Shown here: positions 45,301-57,758 of the stretch, one piece after another
Layout of the letters: every line of letters begins with the position of its first letter
Position numbering within the stretch: the first letter of the stretch is position 1
DNA from: Gnetum montanum
Lineage: Eukaryota > Streptophyta > Gnetopsida > Gnetales > Gnetaceae
DNA: 64,000 nucleotides
NCBI GenBank assembly: GCA_015680685.1
Contig: MNCI01025135.1
Coordinates: 151,908 to 215,907 of the forward strand
Direction: 5' to 3'
Made by a program: the position numbers and the translations under genes
The notes under the pieces: model-generated
What the model was told of the DNA's origin: nothing
Database searches by the model: none
What the model saw: only the letters and a program-made list of their open reading frames with translations

Positions 45301-46100
45301 GTAAGTAATTCCTTGGATGATCCTAATTTTTTTAGGATCCATCTCAATCCCTACTTGCAAGATTTTATGCCCCAATATAATGCCCTCCTAGACCATCAGA
45401 TGGCTCTTTTGCTAGTTGAGTCAAAGATTAGTTTCCACACACCTTTTTAGCACTTGCTCAAGACGATTTAGGGCTTGCTCAAATGTAGCCTCATAAGAAG
45501 TCATCCATGAAGACTTCCACCTTGATACTAATCTACTATTAAAAAATGCTATAGATAAGGCATTGGAAAGGTGCAGGGGAATTACACAAACCAAATAACG
45601 TCTTTTTGTATGCAAAAGTTCCCTAGAGACACATGAATATAGTTTTGGCTTGGTCCAACACTACAATCTAAATTTGGTTATAGCCACTATAATCATCCAA
45701 AAAGCTATAATAGCAATGCCTAGAGATGGTGTTCAACACCTAGTCCACAAATGGCAATGGAAAATGATCTTTGTAGGTTACCATATTTAGTAGCCTAAAG
45801 TCAATAAAGACCCTTCACTTGCTAGCCTTCTTTGGCATGATCACAAGTGGGCTAACCCACTTGCTATCTACAATAGGATAGATGAACCCCTCCTTGAGGA
45901 GTTATTCAATCTCCTCTTGGAAGATTTGCTTTTGCTTAGGGTTAAACCACCACTGTAGTTACCTCTTTGACTTTATGGAAGGATTAATATAGATGCAATG
46001 TTGGCATATCCTAGGATCAATCTCAATGAGTTCAAGATATGACCAAGCAAAAGATGTTGGCCATTTGTGATTACTTTCAACAACTTCTCTTTCTATTTAG
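45301..46100 (-). pseudogene. Reverse transcriptase, ATH-X (broken)
   Basis: Minus strand. ITYQ-like end near 45300, the KILIGHQ and LTQQKSHLMV-like text (45360-45430), EVFMDDF-like text with a small deletion near 45495, SFLDDYSGYNQI-like (45690) and RLLNMVTYKDHFPLPFVD-like (45750). Frameshifts. Confidence 0.75.
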
Positions 46101-46429
46101 GAGCAAGGTTGGCATTGATTATCACTGGCTTGCCATTTTTCAAAAATGCATAGTCCATGCCGATGGATAGAGTTTTCAACTTTAGTGGCTCATGTTTAAA
46201 ATTTTTAGGGATTTCCAACTCTCTCCAATTGGTATCATTAGGTTTGTCATCGGAGAGTTGGCGATGAACTTGCTCTAATTCATCCATGCCTTCAACATAG
46301 GCACTTGTTAATCTCTCAATTAGTTCCATGCAAAGTGTGTTGCTTTCAAGATTAGCTATTAGCCATTGGGTGCCCTCTTGTTTTGTAGTTGCTATGCACA
46401 TGCACCTTTGAATCTTTGTCTCATCTGCA

Positions 46430-46985
46430 CACTATCTACATTTTGTGGTTAATGTACTTTTTATGGCTCATAGTTTTTGCACACAGTTGCACCTTGTGTC
46501 ATTGTACGTGATGCATGGAACTCTCTTCTTCTCAATCTTTTCAAATGCATTCTCCTTTGAAATCTCTAAGGAGAGGTCTCTCATTTCCAACGGTGCATCA
46601 ATAGTACTCAACTAAGCCCTTTCCATGATGATTGGGAAGTCCCCCTTTGTAGATGTTAACATGAATCATTAAGAAGTCAACAAGATAGAATCACCCACAG
46701 ATGGTGATCACAATGTCCTTCACCAGTCCCAAGGGAACAGTGATGGACTAGTCTACTAACTCAAGATGAATGTTGCCCTTCTTAAGTAGAGGAAGGTTTC
46801 CAGGCTTTGTACATCTTATGAAAAATCAAATTAACACCAGAACTTGAATTAAGAAGAGCCTTGCAAGGCTCATTCCCAGCAATTTGCAAATAGATTAAGG
46901 GACTCCTAGGATCAAATCTTTTCCTAGGAAGGTGGCTAGCCTTTATCTAATTAGTTACCACATGGGTTAACATGATGGTATGCAC
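46430..46985 (-). pseudogene. Protease, ATH-X (broken)
   Basis: Minus strand. The active-site block is CKALLNSSSGVNLIFHKMY near 46805-46865, with Asp-Ser-Gly decayed to NSS. The FPIIM-like and STIDAPLEMRDLSLEISKE-like blocks follow (46555-46645). Confidence 0.75.
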
Positions 46986-48322
46986 TTTAGGAGGTGTTTG
47001 GTTTGAAAGAGACTCAAATGGATTAGATGTAGAGGATGAGGGAGTGTTTGAAGGGCTATCAACTGCATAAGTCTATGAGGGTTTTATAGGATTGTTGATT
47101 CGGAAGAATAGTCTTTTTTTGGATTTAGTTTCTAAACCACTTAGCTGAGGAGCTAGCTATAAGTTAACAACCGTAATAGCATTATGTTGTTGCAGCTATG
47201 TTGGAATTTCACCTTGCATGGGTGGAGTAGGTGATAATTGAGTTGAGGGTAGAGGGACATGTCTAGAAGGATGAAGAGGGTAATGAGGATATGGGGATTT
47301 TCCTCTTGGAGATAAAGATTTAGCTCTGTAGTACTTAGGAGAGTAGCAATGATGTTGAGATGAAATGTGACTGGAAGAGTCACGTAGAGAAATGAACTAC
47401 TAAACATGTTTTAAGTTGCAGGAAAAGGCTCATCATAGTCATGGCCTTTATGATGGCCATGATGCCCATGATGTCCTTTGCTCCACCTTCTCTCATGGTG
47501 GTGGACCTTCCTTGATTGACCATGTCACTAATCTCTACTGGTCAAATGAGCCCTACGATCATCTTGGTTCTATCGATCACCTCCATCATGGTCATGTCCT
47601 CTATGGCTTCGATCGAAGCTAGAGGAGGAAGAAGAGGATGATGAAGGTGAAGAGGATGGAGGACTACCACTGCCACAATGCATGCCATCCCCTCTTTAGT
47701 GGTCACAACCATAATCATCATTGTGATGCCTATCCTTGTCCTTGCAATGACTTCCATCTTTGGATCCCCCATGATCATGAAACTCATTCTTGCCTAAACT
47801 AGGATTTCTTATAGTGGAATGCAAGTTCTAGTTCAAACCCCCTTTATTGAAACTAAGGGGAGGAGATTCAGTGAATTGAGAACCCCCAAAGAAGGAGTCC
47901 TCACTATCTTTTTAGCTCAGTAAGAATAAGGGGCTATGGAACCATTTTTCCTTCAAAGCTACATAGCGCTTCTCCTATTGCCAATTAATTTTACCTTATG
48001 CCTTGGTGAGATGGTAATCCTTGGAGTTGTGGTCTTGCACAACATACTTAGCATGAAGCCCCTGGATGCCCAACCTCATAAGAGTTTGTTGGAGCATCAC
48101 AGGAACTAATTAATTGAACAACAACACAATGTTGCCCTCCATGTTCCTCCATCACATCTGGTCATCTTGATGTAGGACAAAGGTGAAGTCAGGCACATAT
48201 TCATCGAGATGAGTATACATCACTCTACATTGTTGGGGCACTACCTGATTTGATCGTTCATTCCTTTGATTAGATGTGTACTTGAAATTAGGTGAAGAAT
48301 CATTCTTATGAGAAGAAGACAT
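46986..48322 (-). pseudogene. Gag, ATH-X (short, deleted)
   Basis: Minus strand, ATG at 48320-48322: MSSSHKNDSSPNFKYTSNQR, then the CRVMYTHLDEYVPDFTFVLH block (near 48170-48245) and a Ser-rich stretch near 47620-47670. It then moves quickly into the Pro-rich link, so most of the capsid-like core present in ATH-2 and ATH-3 (about 1 kb) is deleted near 47400-47420. Confidence 0.75.
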
Positions 48323-48435
48323 CTTAGATTTTCAAGAAAAAATAGTGTGCTCTTAATATTATTATGATTATGACTTTAAGATTTGATCCAACAATGTTGA
48401 ATAATTTTTAGATAACACACGTAGCAAACTAAAAG

Positions 48436-48454
48436 TCCCCAACAACGATGCCAA
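48436..48454 (-). promoter_or_regulatory. Primer-binding site of ATH-X (best tRNA-Asp match)
   Basis: Minus strand TTGGCATCGTTGTTGGGGA. Against TGGCGCCGTTGCCGGGGA it has 14 of 18 identities, and all four differences are G-to-A or C-to-T. Confidence 0.82.
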
Positions 48455-49272
48455 TGATGAGCAATGAATATGCCCTACACCCAACCATACGAATCACTAG
48501 TGTTCATGCATGATCTGGTCAAATTCCAAGGACTTTAGGTTTCTAAGTACACTAGTTCTAGAAAGTGAATCTAACTATTGCAATCGTTGTCTTTCCAATT
48601 CCACTTATTAAGTGCAAGGATATAGTAAAGTGTAACCAAGGCATATGATTTTTATCATTTAAGTCACATAAGAACAAGAATAAATAATTGAATTACTTAA
48701 CTAATCTAATAACTAACATACACTTAACTAGTCCTATTATAAGCATCTATTCCCACTTGTTGTACACATTATAACGCTACTAGGTTACCAAATGTTAAGC
48801 ATTACTAGGATTATCAAGCGCTAAGTGTATCCTAGAAGTGGTCATACTTATGTTTGCTATTTAATCTATATTAATTAATTAATTAATTGCTTAATTACTC
48901 AAAAGAATTAAAGTATATTATATGAATATTAAATGCTTAAGAAAACAATTAATCTACTCTAAGTGTTGCAACGTTTTATTAGAAAAGCTCGTCTTTATTA
49001 TTGTCCATAGTGAAGTGCTCACATACAATAGTGCTTGAATAAAGATATGTACACTCTTTTGACTTCTACTATAGGCACTCAAAAAATATTCTAACCCTCA
49101 AATGGAAAAACTACAAGTGCTTTGCTACAACTATGAAAAATTTTTCATAAATGCAAAGGGTATCTACATATTTATAGGTGGAAATAGGTTGTCCATTGAT
49201 GGGTACACATCAACGGGTCAAACCCTGCATCAACAACATCTCGTCAATGTGGTCCAACAATGCAACTTATCA
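48455..49272 (-). repeat. 5' LTR of ATH-X
   Basis: 818 bp, TGATGAGCAATG...AACTTATCA. Minus-strand TATA box in ACATATTTATAGG near 49167-49179. The right end is placed by comparison with the CTTCATCA end of other LTRs. Confidence 0.8.
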
Positions 49273-50080
49273 AGAAGAAAGGAAGTAAGAGCCTTAGTTA
49301 GAGGGGTACTTATAGGCATGGGTAACATGTCTTTCTAGCCCCATAACTAGAAGTTGTAATCCATTATTATGTCTAAGGGGTGTGCTTTGAAATTCTCATT
49401 GTTTTTTTTTTAAATTTTCTCCCTTCTTTTCTCTTTCTTCTTTTATTCTTCTTTCTTTTTTCAAAGACATGCTTAGTATTTATTAGACAATGATAGGAAT
49501 GATGATATGTTCCATGAGGAGTCATAGACCCCAAGAAGAAATTCAAAAAGAAAACCCAACAAATCCCCTTGAGGTCACATCCTTTGTCATTCCCACTTGG
49601 TCTTTTTCCCTTTTCTTCAAGATACAGTGATCATTAGTTAATTTTAGTTTCATGTAAGAAGAACTATATTGTTTTCATGATAAAGACCTTTTATTTAAAG
49701 AATTTGAGGGATGGATGATGTGGTCTCACTACTTTACACAATTAGTTATCTAATCATCTTGATAGCGTAGGACCAAGACCCAACACATAGTGTTGATTTT
49801 TGCATCATGATTGACAATATCTTTATTAATAAAGACATAGTAGACATTCATAAAACATAAAGGAAATGACTCAATAAAATAGAAAATTATAAAGAAAAGA
49901 AAAATAACATGAAATAGAAAACATATTAAGAATTTGAAATTTTTTAAAGAAATAGGAAAAGGATAAAAAATTGTAAAACAAAAAAGTGAAAATGCACTTA
50001 TTAGTTCTTGACTTAAGATGAAGCATCTCCTCCATGGCTAAACTCATGGGCAAGCATTCAGAAAATGGACTGCACATTTC

Positions 50081-50399
50081 CTTGGTTATAAACCATAAGT
50101 TTCCAATTTGTCATCTATAATGATTTAAAATTTCACTTGGTAACACATTTAATAGTGATGATAATCACATTTTGATCATTTGGAGACATATCTTTAGCTA
50201 GACTAGAAGACATTTTCTTTTTAAGGGGTCCATACATGTTTTCTTATTTATTTTCTATTTTAGTTCTTATGTCTCCTTATTTAAAATATTCTGTTGGTGT
50301 ATAGTCAAAGTGTAAGATGTTATTCTCTAAGTTCTTTATTTGGTTCATTTTCTTAGGATGAACTAATAAGTGGGTTGGATGTTTCCATGCATATTTTCA
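50081..50399. other. Unassigned segment inside ATH-Y at the pol deletion
   Basis: About 320 bp of T-rich sequence between post-integrase and protease-side parts. No RT or integrase motif recognised; it may be heavily decayed pol or filler at the deletion joint. Confidence 0.4.
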
Positions 50400-50800
50400 A
50401 GGGTTTTGTATGCTCATTTTCGAGCCACTAGGTATCTTTTGGTTTAGTGGCTATTGTGTAGACTTGGTTTTGCACATACACTTGTTCCTTAAGTTTGTTG
50501 TGGATTGGTATAGGGATTGTGTTAACACTTTCCACTTTTGACCTACAAGTACACCCTTTATCAGTATTAGTAATGCATGGAATTTTTTGTCTCTCCACAT
50601 TGATAGGTTCATCTTTTGTGGTTTGTGTTAGAGTGGTAATGGTTGTTGGCCTTTATGTAGGATTAGGAGACATTATCTTTGTGAGGACAGGGGTTGCACC
50701 AAATTGTCCTTATGCTAGTTTTGATGGGCTAGTAGGTTTACTAGTTTTATTCATATGTGTGGAAATTGTCCTAAAGAAAGAACGTTTCTAAGACTTTTGC
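50400..50800 (-). pseudogene. Protease-side remnant of ATH-Y
   Basis: Parallels ATH-1 10500-10740 (words such as TTTGTGGTTGCTAC against TTTAGTGGCTATTG, and GTAATGCATGGAATTT against GTGATGCATGGAATGT). The active-site part is not found. Confidence 0.5.
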
Positions 50801-52772
50801 TGATATCTACTAACATGATCATTTACTTCTATGCTCATAGCACAAGTGGCATTCTTCTATTAAGGTTGTGATGCCAATCCTTCCTACATTATTAGGGGTG
50901 ACATATGTTGGAGGGAAGTATGACAATATTGAGGGTGTAATAGAGGATAAGAGGTACGAGCTGGTGATCCCACAGGAGATGTTGTAGATTGATGATCTTC
51001 AAGAGAGTAGTAGTGGTGATTTGAGGTAGAGGAGGTAGGACCATTTGGAAAAATAGATTGTTGAATATAGTATCCATAAGGATATGGCTGATAATAAGGA
51101 TATTGCTAGATTATTGATGGCATCCTCCATAATTGTGGGTTTTGCCACTATGGTTGATAGTAGTTTTGAGGTTGATAAGAAGTCCCACTTGGATAGTAGT
51201 ATTGGTTGTAAGACTACCCATAATTACCTTGTAAGTAAGATAATCTTCTAGGCATTTACTTTTCTATGAACTTGGGATTCAAAGAAAAAACCCTAAACTA
51301 TTGTAGATGTAACATAAATGGGCAATGGCCCTTTGGATGTTCATATTTAAAAATGTTACATCCGCCATCCTTCTTTGTATTTGAGTCTGTAACCTCTTCT
51401 ACCACAACTAATTTTCTTTTTTGTCGATAAGTGTCCTTATCTATTTTCTTGTTCTTTTTCCTCTTCTTGTTTTGATCACTTAAACTTTTTTTCTTTACTT
51501 TTTTCTCTATAATTTTCAAGTTGTAACTTTTTCATTCATCAACTCACACATCTTATCTATGCTTGCTTCCATCTCAGCAATAGACTTTTGTATTGGAAAG
51601 GTTTTGTGTGAAATCAACTTATCAAGAGTTGCCTCTTTTTCCTAATCATAAATATGGACATATTTTTTGTGAAGAGTTGGATCCTAGTTATATTCCTCTA
51701 CACTCTCCCTTTTACATAGCTCTCCTTCTTCTTTTGCCACCTATTGAACTAGCCTTTGTATTTGATAGGCTTTCAATTCTAATAACCATCCTTGGGCATA
51801 AATCCCAAGGGTCTCTCTTGTTTTGTTATGAAGCCCATCTATGATGCAGAGAAGTTGTTCTTTTTGAGAAAAAATATGGCCTAGACATCTATGTAGTAGG
51901 GAATAGTATTTTTCCAAGGCTACATTCAAGGATTCATGGTTTTCTTACTTCCACCCTTGGATTTGTTTTCTTAGATTGGCATTGTGGACCATCGATGGAT
52001 TGAATCTGGTTCTAACAATCTATACCAACTTTCAGCTTCTTCTATTAGTGTTATAGGAAAAAGCTTAAGGTTTTGCCACATACATTTAATATTTTGTAAG
52101 GTGCAAGCATCATGGAAGGCTTGTAAATGATGTAGGGGATAAAAATTATAGCCTCCCTTAAATTTAAGAATGTTATTCATATCAAGCCATTTAATGTAGC
52201 TTTTCCTTTAATGCTTATGAGGTATTTGAACTACCTTGCTAATTTGTATCATGCTCCTAGCAGCCAAAAATGGTTCATCTTCCTTAGACATGTCATGATG
52301 ATAATCTCTAATTTAATTTATCTAATAGTGATGATCTCATCTATGCTCACTTTGATGTCTTTTATCTTGCCTTTATGTTCTATTTCTATCATCATCTTGA
52401 CACTTTAGTGTATCTCTATCTCTATATCTATGTTCATCTTCATCAAAACTAAACATTGAAGACGAAGAGGAAGATGGTGAAGTGGGAATTCCCATGGCTT
52501 CTATATCTTCCCCTATGGTTCCTTGATTCATATTTTCTAGGTTTGGAGAAGGCCCTAGGCCTTGAGGCCCTCATTTTAGGACTTGTTCCATCTCCTCTAG
52601 GGTTTTCTACATCAATTGAACATAGTCTTTGAATGTAGTAAGGATCTAAATGAGCATATGAGACCCTTGCATTTAGTAATTCACTCTAGTTCTCTTCAAT
52701 ATAGATCCTACCATTTTTCCTACTAGTGTTCTCATCATGTGATGGGTTATCAATTCTATGTGAAGGAGACAT
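50801..52772 (-). pseudogene. Gag, ATH-Y (broken)
   Basis: Minus strand, ATG at 52770-52772. Core residues at 51971-52180: MNNILKFKGGYNFYPLHHLQ, then AFHDACTLQNIKCMWQNLKL. The region 51741-51929 has the YSLLHRCLGHIFSQKEQLL block. A strongly basic stretch (51298-51519) is followed by the Cys/His motif CNIFKYEHPKGHC. Closest to the ATH-Z gag. Confidence 0.8.
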
Positions 52773-52884
52773 GTTTTAATTTGATAATGTGTGTGACTTA
52801 AAATATTATTTTTTAAAAAAGATAAGTTGTTAATGCTTTTACAATGATTGTTTATAATATCACTAATCTAGATAACTATCACCA

Positions 52885-52903
52885 CTCGTAACAATGACAC
52901 CAA
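52885..52903 (-). promoter_or_regulatory. Primer-binding site of ATH-Y (decayed)
   Basis: Minus strand TTGGTGTCATTGTTACGAG follows the LTR; weaker match to the tRNA-Asp complement. Confidence 0.55.
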
Positions 52904-53440
52904 TGATGAGCGACAAGTACTCCCTATGCTCAACCATATGCATCACAAGTGTTCATGTGCAATCTAGGAAAATTTTGTGGATGGAACTAGTGTGGTATCT
53001 AGACTGTAAAACATTGATGGTATGCCATTGTTTTCTCACTTGGACTAGTGGTAGCTTTACAATGTATGGTTTAGTCCAGAGTTAGACATATGATTATGAT
53101 GTTGTTGGGGTCTTACACTAACCTTAATAATAACATCAAAATTAATTATTTAATCTAATTCATGACAAGAAGATAAATTCTAAGCTAGCCTAAGGATAAT
53201 GAGTGTTTGTTCCCAACTTGTCATACATATCCTAAACTTATGTATCCATTGTTGGGATTACCAAGTATTATTCTACTAGGCAAACCAAGCAATAACATTG
53301 TTGGGATTGTAAAGTGAATATGTGTTTATGCTCAAAAAAGATCGTGCTCATTCTACCAATTGATTAACATGCATGGAAATGTAAATGTTAACTAAGTACA
53401 TAAAAAATTAAATTACAATGAAAGTAAATCTATTCTAAGT
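52904..53440 (-). repeat. 5' LTR of ATH-Y, interrupted
   Basis: TGATGAGCGAC... matches the ATH-Z LTR 29755-30290 block by block (ACTAGTGTGGTATCTAGAC, GGATTACCAAG, GTGTTTATGCTCAA) and breaks off at 53440. Confidence 0.85.
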
Positions 53441-54350
53441 TGATGAGTCATAGTTCGGTTGGCTATCTCGACAAGGCCTCATCAACGTGGCCTTGTCAAC
53501 TAGGCCTCATCGATGCATTGTATCATGCGTCGATGGGGCCCTATCAACGTAGTGTCTGTATTCAGCTATAAATACACATCCACTAGCTACATTTATGGCA
53601 AAAAATATTTTTTAGCAATGAAGCTCTTACAATTGTTTTATTTAAGAGTTAGAAATTTCCTCCCAAGTACCTACAGCAGAAGTTATTGAATGTAGGAATC
53701 TTTATTCGAGCATTGTTGTACCTAAGCATGACAGTGTGTGCGGTAATAAAGATGAGCTTTCTGATAATCCTTGCAACATTCTAGGTATATTAAATATTTT
53801 GTTTATGCATTTAATGTTTTTAATTATTTATTAAATATTTTTCCACAATTAAATTAATGAAGCAATTAAATAAGATAAGCTAGATAGATTAAACACATAA
53901 ATACGACCACTTTGAGCATAACACATATTCGCTTAGTAATCCTAGCAGTGTTATTGCTTGGTATGCCCAGTAGCATAGTGCTTGGTCACCTAGCAACAGA
54001 TATGTAGGTTCAAGATGTGTACGGAATGTGGGACCGAATGCTTATGTTAGGGCTAGTTAGACATTAGTTAATTAGTCAATTTAAATTAGTTAATCCAATT
54101 AATTTTATCTCCCTTTGAACACAAAACCATAAACTATAAAATGATAAGAATTAGATGCGTCAATTACACTTAATCATACCAGTGTACATCACAAGTGTAA
54201 TTGGAAAGACAACGATTGACCTTAAGGTAAAGATTCACTTTCTAGAAGACTAGTGCACCAAAAAATACAAAGTCCATGGAATTCACCTAGATCACGTGTG
54301 AGTGCATGTGATTTGCATGGTTGGGCATAGGGGTACCTTGTCGCTCATCA
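53441..54350 (+). repeat. 5' LTR of ATH-3
   Basis: 910 bp, TGATGAGTCA...CGCTCATCA. U3 array of GGCCTCATCAACG and TCATCGATGC words at 53469-53556; TATA box CTATAAATA at 53564-53572; poly(A) signal AATAAA at about 53743. Confidence 0.92.
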
Positions 54351-54370
54351 TTAGCACCATTGTTGAGGGA
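54351..54370 (+). promoter_or_regulatory. Primer-binding site of ATH-3
   Basis: TTAGCACCATTGTTGAGGGA directly after the LTR. It fits the tRNA-Asp complement with G-to-A and C-to-T changes and one extra base. Confidence 0.7.
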
Positions 54371-54507
54371 CTTTGCTTGTTGAAACGTGCACTATTTCGG
54401 TTTAAGTGAATACCATTAATATCGTTGTATGAACCTTAAGGTCAATATCATTCTAGCTATACATAGAATTATAAAAGAACATTGATAATTTTATTTTGTT
54501 TTGAAAA

Positions 54508-56990
54508 ATGTCTTCTTCTTCTTACAAGCATAAAGATGTCAAACCATCAGTTCCACAGGAGTGTAAAATGGTATATACTCATTCGAATGAGTATGTACTA
54601 GACTTCACCTTCATCCTACATCAGAATGAACAATTGCGATGGCGTGATATGCAAAGCAACATTGTCTTGCCCCCCGATCGATCTGTGCCTAGGATGCAAT
54701 TTCAAACCTTTAAGAAGTTGGACATTGCTAATCTTCACAAAGAATACATTGTGAATGGTTATGACACTCAAAATGACTATCCTACTGAAACACAATGTAC
54801 GTGAGATTAACATCAGGAGAACCTTCATGAGGCTATGAAGGGGAAACATTTCACTAATCCCTTGTTCCTACTAGATCAAGATGACAATGAGGATCCTCCC
54901 TTTGAAGGTTCTCAACATGAAGATTCTCCACCCCCTATTATTGATGACGAGGGTGCGAACCTAAACCTACAATCCACTATTCATAAAGTAGGTTCAGGAA
55001 AAAGTGATAGCCAAGGTAGAAACTTGGGCATCACAATAGTAAGGGATCTAAGAATGATGGCCATAATAAGCAAAAAAGTAATGGCGATGATAGTCCACCT
55101 TCCTCTCCATCCTTTTCACTCAATTCCAAACATTCCTCTTCATTTGATGGTTCTCATAAAAGTTTTCATCGAAATAATTGCAATGAAGGTGACCAATGAG
55201 ACAACAATGATCATGAAGGCCACCAAGAACGAAGGGGTGGCTAGAACCATCATCAATGTAGTGATGATGATGAACCTTTATTAGTGACTCGAAATATGCT
55301 TAACATTGTAGAGGTAGTTAGAATTTCAACCAGGCATATCAAAGATAGTTGGATCAAGTGCTTAGAGATGAACAATATTGCAAGATTTGAGGGGGATACA
55401 ACTCTGATCCATAGACACATCTATAAGCTTTCCATGACGCTTGTGCCTTACAAAACATAGAAAATGAATGGTGGAAACTCAAACTCTTCCCTAGGACACT
55501 CATCAAAGAATTTGAAAGTTTGTACTACTCTTTGGAGTTGGAATTTATCCGTAGATGAAGTACCATGTTAGAGCTATTTAATGAAAAAAATCAAACATAC
55601 TCTAAAGTGTCTAATCTAAGAAGCCAAATCCAAGGCTAGAAATAGGGAACACATGAACCTTTGGATGCCACCATGGGTAGATACTATTCACTCTTACATC
55701 GATGCCTTGGCCATGGTTATTCTCAGAGGGAACAACTTCGCCACATCATAGATGGGCTTAGAGCTAAAATTAGAAGAACTCTTGGGGTGTATGCCTAAGG
55801 AAGATTGTCTAAATTGAGAGTTCATTAGATCCAAAGGCTAATTAACTAGGTGGAAAAAGAAGAAGGTGAGCTATGAAAAATGGAAGGTGCAAAAGAGCAT
55901 AATAGGGACCCTTCTATCAGGAAATGGGAGGTTCAATTTTGTGACAAGGAGGAGTCGCTACTCAATAAAGTGGTGAACAGAAAAACCTTGCCCATCCAAA
56001 AGTCTATTTCGGATATTTTGGTAAAGGTTGATAAATTATGGGACTGTTTGGATGAGAAATTTCAAACTGCTCTAAAGATTGTTGAAAAATCCAAAGAGAA
56101 AAATAGTGATCATAACTGCAAGAGGCGAAAAGAAGCTGAATGTGCCTATTAAAGAGGTAAGGATAAAGCTATTGCCATAGAGGAAGTTGTGGAATCCAAC
56201 CTTGATAATGAAATTGATTGTGACATTTGTCAATATGAACATCCAAAGGTTTGTTTCCCTATAGTGTCACACTTACAAAAGTCTAGAATGTATGCATTAG
56301 ATCCTCGACTAACACGTAGGCAAGCACATAGATGATTGCCTTATCCTCAAGGCAATCCAAGGTAGTTACATGAGCAACAACAAGCTTACTACCCAAGTGG
56401 AGCTCCTCCACAACCTTATGAACAATACCAACAGTGGTACCAACCATAATCATGGGGAATGACATTGCCAAGGCAATGGTACCCTTATAGGCAACTAGAT
56501 CCATACGGGTACTATGTCTAGCAACTTTTCTATCCAAGAATTTGTACAAGTAATACCTCATTTCAACATCACTATTACCCTCTAAAGTATTACCGAACAC
56601 ATTCACCATCTACTAGAGGGAAAAACCCATATCCATACCTTCCTCTACATTCGTCTGCACACACAGCTCCACCTTCAACTGAGTTACCTCCTGCTCCATC
56701 CATGTAGGATGAGATTCCTCCACAACCACAACAATGAAATGTTATGAGGGTTGTACATTCACAACCGGCTTTCCAACCAAGTGGTTTAGTAAATCGATCT
56801 AGAAAAAGACCCTTCTTCCAACCTAGCAATCCTCTTCAACCCTCACAATCTAGTCCAATCGATCATCTTATATCTCCAATACCCTCATCCTCTATATCAA
56901 ATACCTTTGAATGTTCTTCAAACCAAGTGCCATCTCGAATTCATAGTGTAATGCTAACTCATGATGTTTTTGACTAGATCAAGGCTAACA
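54508..56990 (+). pseudogene. Gag, ATH-3 (broken, start intact)
   Basis: ATG at 54508: MSSSSYKHKDVKPSVPQECK, then the VYTHSNEYVLDFTFILHQNE block; first stop after 98 codons. A Ser/Asp-rich variable region follows (54835-55284). The capsid-like core is at 55340-55800, with a glutamine-rich spiral of leucines. A segment ending DHNCKRRKEAECAY (55880-56152) is followed by the Cys/His motif IDCDICQYEHPKVC near 56215-56255. A Pro/Gln-rich link (56744-56977) leads to protease. Confidence 0.83.
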
Positions 56991-56999
56991 TTCTTCCCA

Positions 57000-57530
57000 T
57001 GAATGATTTGATCCAATAAGTCCACTCATTTACCTATAGATCATTAGACCTGAGCCATGCAAAGCTCTTCTTAACTTTGGTTCCAAGTTAATCTCATCTC
57101 CCATGACATGTACAAGGCCTGGAACCTACAACCTCTCAAGAAGAGAAACATCTATCTAGTGTTTGTAGATTAGTCAATTACTGTCCCTCTAGGATTAGTA
57201 GAGGACATTATGACCATAGTTTGTGGGTGGTCCTATCCTGCTAATTTTTTGGTGATCAAGGTTGAAAACTGCAAAAGTAACTTTCCTATCATTATGGAAA
57301 GAGCTTGGTTAAGCACAATCAATGCACATATTGGCATAAGGGACCTCTCTTTGGAAATATCCAAAGAAAATGAATTGGACAAGATAGAGAAGAAGCGTAT
57401 TTCATGCATCACATACATCGATAACAGGTGTAATTGCATGTAAAATATTTGGTCCATCAAAAGTACATACATTAAAGCATTCAATCAGTGTGCACAAGAA
57501 ATTAATATTCAAAGGTGTCTATAAACAACA
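57000..57530 (+). pseudogene. Protease, ATH-3 (broken)
   Basis: The active-site end near 57055-57100 is frameshifted (CKALLNFGS, Asp lost). The rest is a clean frame at 57210-57443: MTIVCGWSYPANFLVIKVEN, CKSNFPIIMERAWLS, then LSLEISKENELDKIEKKRI. Same order as ATH-1 and ATH-2. Confidence 0.8.
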
Positions 57531-57758
57531 GCCAAAAAATAGGTGGGCACCCATAAGTTGATAGCTAACTCAGATAGCAACACATTATGCATCAAACTAA
57601 CTGAGAGCCTAAGATGTGCTTATGTTGAAGGCATGGATAAAATTAAACAAGTGCATTCCCAATTCTCTAACGAAGATGATGATACCTATTGAGGAGAGAT
57701 GAAAATCCTTGATAACTTCAAGCAAGAACCTCTAGAGCTAAAAACTTTATAGGACAGT

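Larger units (their letters stand above)
43768..49272 (-). mobile_element. ATH-X: Athila-type retrotransposon, 3' truncated
   Basis: Minus strand. From right to left: 5' LTR (48455-49272), primer-binding site, gag, protease, RT, RNase H, integrase zinc finger and most of the integrase core, then a sharp end at about 43768. The integrase C-terminus, 3' region and 3' LTR are lost. The right LTR ends TTATCA and the next bases are internal sequence of ATH-Y, so ATH-X is nested in ATH-Y. Confidence 0.85.
49273..53440 (-). mobile_element. ATH-Y: gag-only Athila-type element, host of ATH-X and ATH-3
   Basis: Minus strand. 49273-50080 is the post-integrase tract (same words as ATH-1 7676-7890 and 8280-8560). 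Then an abrupt switch leads to protease-side sequence (50400-50790), gag (50800-52772), primer-binding site and LTR (52904-53440). RT, RNase H and integrase are deleted. The LTR stops at TTCTAAGT where ATH-3 begins; its remainder should lie beyond ATH-3, outside the window. Confidence 0.78.

Noticed and set aside
54300-54350. GGTACCTTGTCGCTCATCA-type boundary words recurring about eleven times, first taken as a dispersed regulatory site
   Set aside because: Each occurrence is the end of an Athila-type LTR, so the recurrence is explained by the transposon family.
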